Part shown: positions 60,703-64,000 of the stretch, piece after piece | Layout of the letters: every line of letters starts with the position of its first letter | How positions within the stretch are numbered: position 1 is the stretch's first letter | NCBI GenBank assembly: GCA_016178705.1 | Contig: JACOST010000009.1 | Coordinates: forward strand, 62,001 to 126,000 | From: Deltaproteobacteria bacterium | GTDB lineage: Bacteria; Desulfobacterota; Binatia; HRBIN30; JACQVA1 | Reading direction: 5' to 3' | Length of the DNA: 64,000 nucleotides | Translations under genes and position numbers: made by a program | Notes under the pieces: model-generated | The model's input: only the letters and a program-made list of their open reading frames with translations | Told to the model about the DNA's origin: nothing | Databases searched by the model: none

Positions 60703-61228
60703 CGGATGAGACACCGAAGTAGTCGCGCAACGCCTGACGGGTACTGGGGAACGCCAGCTCGCCCCACGGAATCTCGCTTCGCGCGAAGGTTCGGACTTCG
60801 AGCGCCTCATCCCCCACACTGGGCACGCCCGCAACGATGTCGGCGACGTACACGACCACCACCACGGGATGGCCGGGATACGAGTAGACATTGAGCAGGC
60901 GCCGCACCTGCACCACGACGTTGACTTCTTCGTGCGCTTCGCGCGCCGCAGCGGCTTCCAATTCTTCACCGCGATCGAGGAAGCCGCCGGGAAACACCCA
61001 CTGGCCGTAGCTCGGCTCGATTGCGCGGCGCAGCAAGACAACTTTGCCGTCGACTGTGCAGATCACGCAGGCAGCGACCTTCGGATCGGGATAGTGAACG
61101 TAAGCGCAGCACTCGCACACCAGCCGCAGTGGCTCGACGGCCTTGAGCTGACGCGGCGCCAAGGCGCCGCCGCAGCGCACACAGTAGCGCTCACAGTCTG
61201 CAGCAGGATGGTCGGCACCGTCAGCCAT
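60695..61228 (-). CDS. Nudix hydrolase with N-terminal zinc ribbon (NudC-like)
   Basis: A 177-aa protein. The zinc ribbon is CVRCGG...CECCAYVHYPDP and the Nudix box GGFLDRGEELEAAAAREAHE then EV, matching GX5EX7REUXEEXGU closely. It hydrolyses a nucleoside diphosphate linked to some group X. It is shorter than true NudC, so NADH specificity is not assured. The ATG at 61228 follows the usual start; an earlier ATG at 61252 is possible. It overlaps pgeF by 8 nt, suggesting translational coupling. Confidence 0.88.
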   Translation of the reverse strand: MADGADHPAADCERYCVRCGGALAPRQLKAVEPLRLVCECCAYVHYPDPKVAACVICTVDGKVVLLRRAIEPSYGQWVFPGGFLDRGEELEAAAAREAHEEVNVVVQVRRLLNVYSYPGHPVVVVVYVADIVAGVPSVGDEALEVRTFARSEIPWGELAFPSTRQALRDYFGVSSDE

Positions 61229-61248
61229 CGCAGCGGCCGCGCCACGTG

Positions 61249-61452
61249 TCAACGCGGTTGCGGCGTCGCTTGTGGGATCGGATCGCCCTTCGCATCGCTG
61301 CGCTGCGCGCCGTGGCGGCGGATCGTCGCAATCGTGTCAGGGTTCACCCACGGTACCCCGTACACACACGGCTTCGCCTGCCCCTCTTCGTCGATCTGCT
61401 CGTAGCTTGGGAATCCCGCCCGCGAGAAATTCGTCACCATGCGCTTCGCCAT
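61249..61452 (-). CDS. small conserved hypothetical protein (67 aa)
   Basis: Starts MAKRMVTNFSRAGFPSYEQI and continues EGQAKPCVYGVPWVNPDTI. The GAGGTAGGG just upstream selects the ATG at 61452 over one 15 bases earlier. The even, non-shadow amino acid content and the tight spacing (4 nt after the gene before it, 20 nt before the Nudix gene) support a real gene. Function unknown. Confidence 0.62.
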   Translation of the reverse strand: MAKRMVTNFSRAGFPSYEQIDEEGQAKPCVYGVPWVNPDTIATIRRHGAQRSDAKGDPIPQATPQPR

Positions 61453-61456
61453 CACC

Positions 61457-61780
61457 CTACCTCGCAACTGCTGACTGAATACTGAGGCGGCGCGCGGCTT
61501 CGGCTGGTGGGTACGGCGAGTCGTAGAATCCCACTTTGTACGTCGTAGAATCTTGCTCAGAAAGATCGGCCGCGCTGGTTTCGACGATCACCTTGCTAAG
61601 CTGAGCCGATTCCTCGTGCGGTAACTCAGCAGCTCGTACTGGCCGCTCCCACGACAACCAACGTTGCGGTCCGACGTCGAGCTTGAAGACCAGCTCGGCG
61701 AGCGGCGCCTCGTGCGCCGGAGTCCCTCCTGGCGCAATCCACTCCGCGCCTCGCCGACGCACAAACCAAACCTTCGCCAT
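61457..61780 (-). CDS. conserved hypothetical protein (107 aa)
   Basis: Starts MAKVWFVRRRGAEWIAPGGT, continues LAELVFKLDVGPQRWLSWER and ends with VGFYDSPYPPAEAARRLSI. I know of similar small proteins in diverse bacteria but no function. The open frame extends to 61957, but the start at 61780 fits the conserved MAKVWFVRR beginning. It lies 53 nt after the UDG gene and 4 nt before the next small gene. Confidence 0.68.
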   Translation of the reverse strand: MAKVWFVRRRGAEWIAPGGTPAHEAPLAELVFKLDVGPQRWLSWERPVRAAELPHEESAQLSKVIVETSAADLSEQDSTTYKVGFYDSPYPPAEAARRLSIQSAVAR

Positions 61781-61833
61781 CCGTCGCATCCCTGACAAAC
61801 TCTTCGCGCGAATGCAATGTACCTTCAGCCATC

Positions 61834-62520
61834 TCATAGCAAGCGCCGCACGATCTGAAACACCCTCGCGAACATCGGCCGCGTCAACCGGCCCGTCAGC
61901 GTGTTCTGCTGACTCGGATGATACGACGTCACCAACTTCACGTCGCCAAGATCGCACACCGTCGCGTGGCCGAACGCCGGCCGAGGACGCGGCACCGTCT
62001 GACCGTTGGCGAGTCGTGCCGCCAAGTACGCATCCATCCCGATGCGGCCAAGGGCTACCACAATTTCGATCCGCGGCAGCAGACGCATTTCGCGCACCAG
62101 AAACTCCCGGCAGCGTTGGATCTCATCACGCGTTGGCTTGTTGTCCGGCGGAGCACAACGCACTGCAGCCGTAATGTAAGCGTCGGTGAGCTGCAACCCA
62201 TCATCTCGGCTCACCGACAAACCTTGATTGGCGAAACCGGCCTGCTGCAGGGCCGCGAACAACCAGTCGCCGCTGCGATCACCGGTGAACATCCGGCCGG
62301 TACGATTCCCGCCGTGCGCCGCCGGCGCGAGCCCGACCAGCAGTACACGAGCGTTCGGATCGCCGAACCCTGGCAGCGGCTTGCCCCAATACGCACAGTC
62401 GCGAAACTGGCGTCGCTTCTCGATCGCCACCCGTTCACGGTGCACAACCAAGCGCGGGCAATCGCGGCAGGCAACCACTTCGCTATGCAGCGCGACCAGC
62501 GCCTGTGGCTCCCGAGCCAT
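61834..62520 (-). CDS. family 5 uracil-DNA glycosylase (UdgB-like)
   Basis: A 228-aa 4Fe-4S DNA glycosylase. The first cluster ligands are in VVACRDCPR and others probably in RDCAYWG and AVRCAPP. Motif A is LLVGLAPAAHGGNRTGRMFT, which has Ala and no catalytic Asp/Asn after GLAP, as in family 5. Motif B is VTSYHPSQQNTLTGRLT. The enzyme removes uracil and possibly hypoxanthine or damaged bases from DNA. The helicase gene for repair lies nearby but on the other strand. Confidence 0.9.
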   Translation of the reverse strand: MAREPQALVALHSEVVACRDCPRLVVHRERVAIEKRRQFRDCAYWGKPLPGFGDPNARVLLVGLAPAAHGGNRTGRMFTGDRSGDWLFAALQQAGFANQGLSVSRDDGLQLTDAYITAAVRCAPPDNKPTRDEIQRCREFLVREMRLLPRIEIVVALGRIGMDAYLAARLANGQTVPRPRPAFGHATVCDLGDVKLVTSYHPSQQNTLTGRLTRPMFARVFQIVRRLL

Positions 62521-62574
62521 CGCCAGTGCTCACGACGTGTGTGTCGTGTGGCGACTGCCACACGACGGTGCGGA

Positions 62575-62835
62575 TCAATGCGTCGTCAACGGACCGCCGG
62601 GGTTCACCTCAAGGATTTGGGTCAGCGCCTCGCTGGCCGGAGCCAGGACGCGATCGACGGTTTCACTGAGCAGGTGCTCGATGTCCGACAGGTCGTCGAT
62701 CGTCAGCGCCGTCATGTCTTGGTGCATGCCATGCAGCGCCCAAATCGCGATGCGCAGGCGGCTGCGGACATCATCCAGCATGCGGACTACTTCTTGAGAA
62801 TCGATCGAAACCGTATCCTCGTGCTCGTCAGCCAT
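62575..62835 (-). CDS. small hypothetical protein (86 aa)
   Basis: An acidic, largely helical protein: MADEHEDTVSIDSQEVVRML, then a helix with IAIWALHGMHQDM and a second helix with LTIDDLSDIEHLLSETVDRV. No motif is recognised. Position in the co-directional run (54 nt before the UDG gene) and normal codon use support coding. Confidence 0.55.
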   Translation of the reverse strand: MADEHEDTVSIDSQEVVRMLDDVRSRLRIAIWALHGMHQDMTALTIDDLSDIEHLLSETVDRVLAPASEALTQILEVNPGGPLTTH

Positions 62836-62929
62836 CGTCCTCCTCCGGGCAACGGAGCCCTGGTCAGTGTGCCCGCGCGCCTTGTTGGTTGCAAGTGCAA
62901 TCCGGGCGGTGAGAACCGTCGCTCAGCCC

Positions 62930-63139
62930 TCAGTCGCCCAACGTATCCCAGTGAACATCCCAGAAGCCCGGCACTGGCGGGGCAACTTCGAGGTGGCCGC
63001 CGAAGCACTCAAAGCTGGGACGATGGATGAGGCGATCATTCAGCAAGCGTACGAATTCCGCCAGCGATTGATCCCCGGGCGCACCCACATCCACTCGCTT
63101 GCGGGCCCCGCACTTCTTACATGTGATATCGACGTGCAT
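62930..63139 (-). CDS. small zinc-ribbon-like protein (69 aa)
   Basis: Starts MHVDITCKKCGARKRVDVGA. CKKC and a later FECFGGH could form a small metal site, though the second half has only one Cys and one His. The start overlaps the stop of the upstream secreted-protein gene by one base (TGATG), which supports translation. Function unknown. Confidence 0.55.
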   Translation of the reverse strand: MHVDITCKKCGARKRVDVGAPGDQSLAEFVRLLNDRLIHRPSFECFGGHLEVAPPVPGFWDVHWDTLGD

Positions 63140-63537
63140 CAGCGCTGGCGCTTCGGCCGTGGCGTGGGCGAGGGTGCCGGTGCAGGCGTCTCGATGGGAG
63201 TGTCGACAGCGCCACTCGCCAGCGCGGGCCGGCTGTTGGCTTGTGCCAGCAGCGCCTGCCGTACCTTGTCGACGAGCCGTTGCTCGGCTTGCACGCGGCG
63301 TTCGAGCTGGCGGAACTCGTCCACGGTGAGGTGGTATGGCTCGATCGCCTGTTCGATCTGCAGATCGTGATCCAACTGCATGGCGCTGTACACACCAATG
63401 AACGTCCGCAGTTCACTGTCGCTCACCTTCGAGAGCTCAGGCTCATCGGTTTCCTCGGCTGAGGGGCGCAGCTCGATGACCGTGAGCCCAGCGACGGCGA
63501 CAAGAGACAGCACGAGAAGCGAGCGCATGAAACGCAT
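63139..63537 (-). CDS. small secreted or membrane-anchored protein
   Basis: A 132-aa protein with an N-terminal hydrophobic leader (LLVLSLVAVAGLTVIEL), then a helical domain with ELRTFIGVYSAMQLDHDLQI and YHLTVDEFRQLERRVQAEQR. The tail is Pro/Thr-rich (PIETPAPAPSPTPRPKRQR). The helical part resembles small periplasmic DUF4168-type proteins, though weakly. It is the first gene of the minus-strand run. Confidence 0.6.
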   Translation of the reverse strand: MRFMRSLLVLSLVAVAGLTVIELRPSAEETDEPELSKVSDSELRTFIGVYSAMQLDHDLQIEQAIEPYHLTVDEFRQLERRVQAEQRLVDKVRQALLAQANSRPALASGAVDTPIETPAPAPSPTPRPKRQR

Positions 63538-63819
63538 GAGGCGAGTAGTTTAGACGAGCGCCGGGCGAAGTCTACCGCGCCGGCTCATCCTGAGTGTCGG
63601 CCATCGCGCTGTCAAGGTGAAGCGACAAGCAAGTTGGGGCGACAAGATTGAAGCGACGGATACCGGCGATCGCTGGATCGGATCATTGGTCAAAAAGGTG
63701 CTCCCAAACCTTGTTGCCAGCTCCCGGCTGTGTTACGAGCCCGCGTACATGCTCGTGGGCCAGACCGGGGGCGGGTTCGACGACGCGACTCGCAAGCATG
63801 GCGGTTGCATAGATCATTG
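63538..63819. other. intergenic region, divergent promoters expected
   Basis: About 280 bases between the minus-strand run and the plus-strand lipoprotein gene. Short open frames cross it on both strands but none has coding character or a ribosome site. I see no clear promoter hexamers. Confidence 0.4.
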
Positions 63820-63869
63820 ATTCGGTCGTCTGTGGGCGCCTACGCTCTTTCCCACCCAGACGACCGAAT
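63820..63869 (+). promoter_or_regulatory. long hairpin just upstream of the lipoprotein gene
   Basis: The left arm ATTCGGTCGTCTGTGGG (63820-63836) pairs with CCCACCCAGACGACCGAAT (63851-63869): a 13-bp perfect outer stem, a small internal bulge and a GGG/CCC top, with a 14-base loop. It ends about 3 bases before the GGAGGGAGGAA ribosome site. It could act as an attenuator, an RNA-stability element or a repressor site. Confidence 0.55.
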
Positions 63870-63885
63870 TGGGAGGGAGGAACCC

Positions 63886-64000
63886 ATGCGGCAGCATACG
63901 GATGGAGCAGCACTTCGGCACTGGGCTGGGGTGACATTGCTCCTCGCCGCGACATGGCAACTGGCCGGTTGCGCATCGTCCCAACGGGCGGTCGATGGCC
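63886..64000 (+). CDS. N-terminal part of a predicted lipoprotein (cut by window end)
   Basis: Thirty-eight codons from the ATG at 63886, with a strong GGAGGGAGGAA ribosome site. The product begins MRQHTDGAALRHWAG, then a hydrophobic stretch VTLLLAATWQLAGC with lipobox LAGC, then ASSQRAVDG. The remaining gene is outside the window, so the function is unknown. Confidence 0.7.
   Translation, partial: MRQHTDGAALRHWAGVTLLLAATWQLAGCASSQRAVDG

Noticed and set aside
63617-63820. A 67-aa plus-strand frame before the last lipoprotein
   Set aside because: No ribosome site, no recognisable sequence, and it ends inside the hairpin region; probably chance.

Overview
The window is a GC-rich, gene-dense piece of a Gram-negative bacterial chromosome. 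It carries a type IV pilus secretin operon (pilMNOPQ), lipoproteins with lipoboxes, and housekeeping genes for cell wall (ddl), shikimate (aroB, aroQ), rRNA modification (rlmE) and DNA repair (uvrD-like, family 5 UDG). Acyl-CoA dehydrogenase/phosphotransferase genes, several very large Thr-Pro-linked or Cys-rich surface proteins and many palindromic intergenic repeats suggest an uncultured soil lineage related to the former Deltaproteobacteria, possibly Binatota. That assignment is inference; no rRNA gene is present.

Layout. 0.1-9.5 kb, mostly minus strand: GST, phosphotransferase, flavin/PNPOx-fold protein, acyl-CoA dehydrogenase, secreted thioredoxin, ECF41-like sigma factor, FAD oxidoreductase, YceI protein, then two tandem AhpD/CMD-fold genes. 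The second of these has an in-frame TGA exactly where a CxxC would become CxxU, so it is probably a selenoprotein. 9.6-24.5 kb: a secreted GH38-like protein with thrombospondin type 3 repeats, FAD monooxygenase, quinone reductase, radical SAM protein, PAS-GAF-GAF histidine kinase, two nucleotidyltransferases (one frameshifted), TPM protein, EEP phosphatase and fatty acid desaturase, with REP/MITE-like repeats between genes. 24.5-29.5 kb: tRNA-Asn, an integrase remnant and a 1561-aa STAND ATPase with an N-terminal PD-(D/E)XK nuclease (Avs2-like antiphage gene), a small defence island.

29.6-37.3 kb: two directly repeated, differently deleted mazEF-bearing segments bracket a 1601-aa Cys-rich repeat protein and a LuxR-type response regulator. 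37.4-56.4 kb: ddl on plus, then a long minus-strand run pilM-pilN-pilO-pilP-pilQ-aroB, a lipoprotein, a 2752-aa Ig-repeat lipoprotein, a Thr-Pro-rich protein with a MYXO-CTERM-like tail, and aroQ. Three surface-protein genes are thus lodged between aroB and aroQ. 56.7-64 kb: rlmE, a UvrD/PcrA helicase on plus, then a minus-strand run of nine small to medium genes (secreted protein, zinc-ribbon protein, UdgB-like glycosylase, two conserved small genes, Nudix hydrolase, PgeF, small secreted protein). The start of a plus-strand lipoprotein gene, preceded by a strong hairpin, is cut by the window end.
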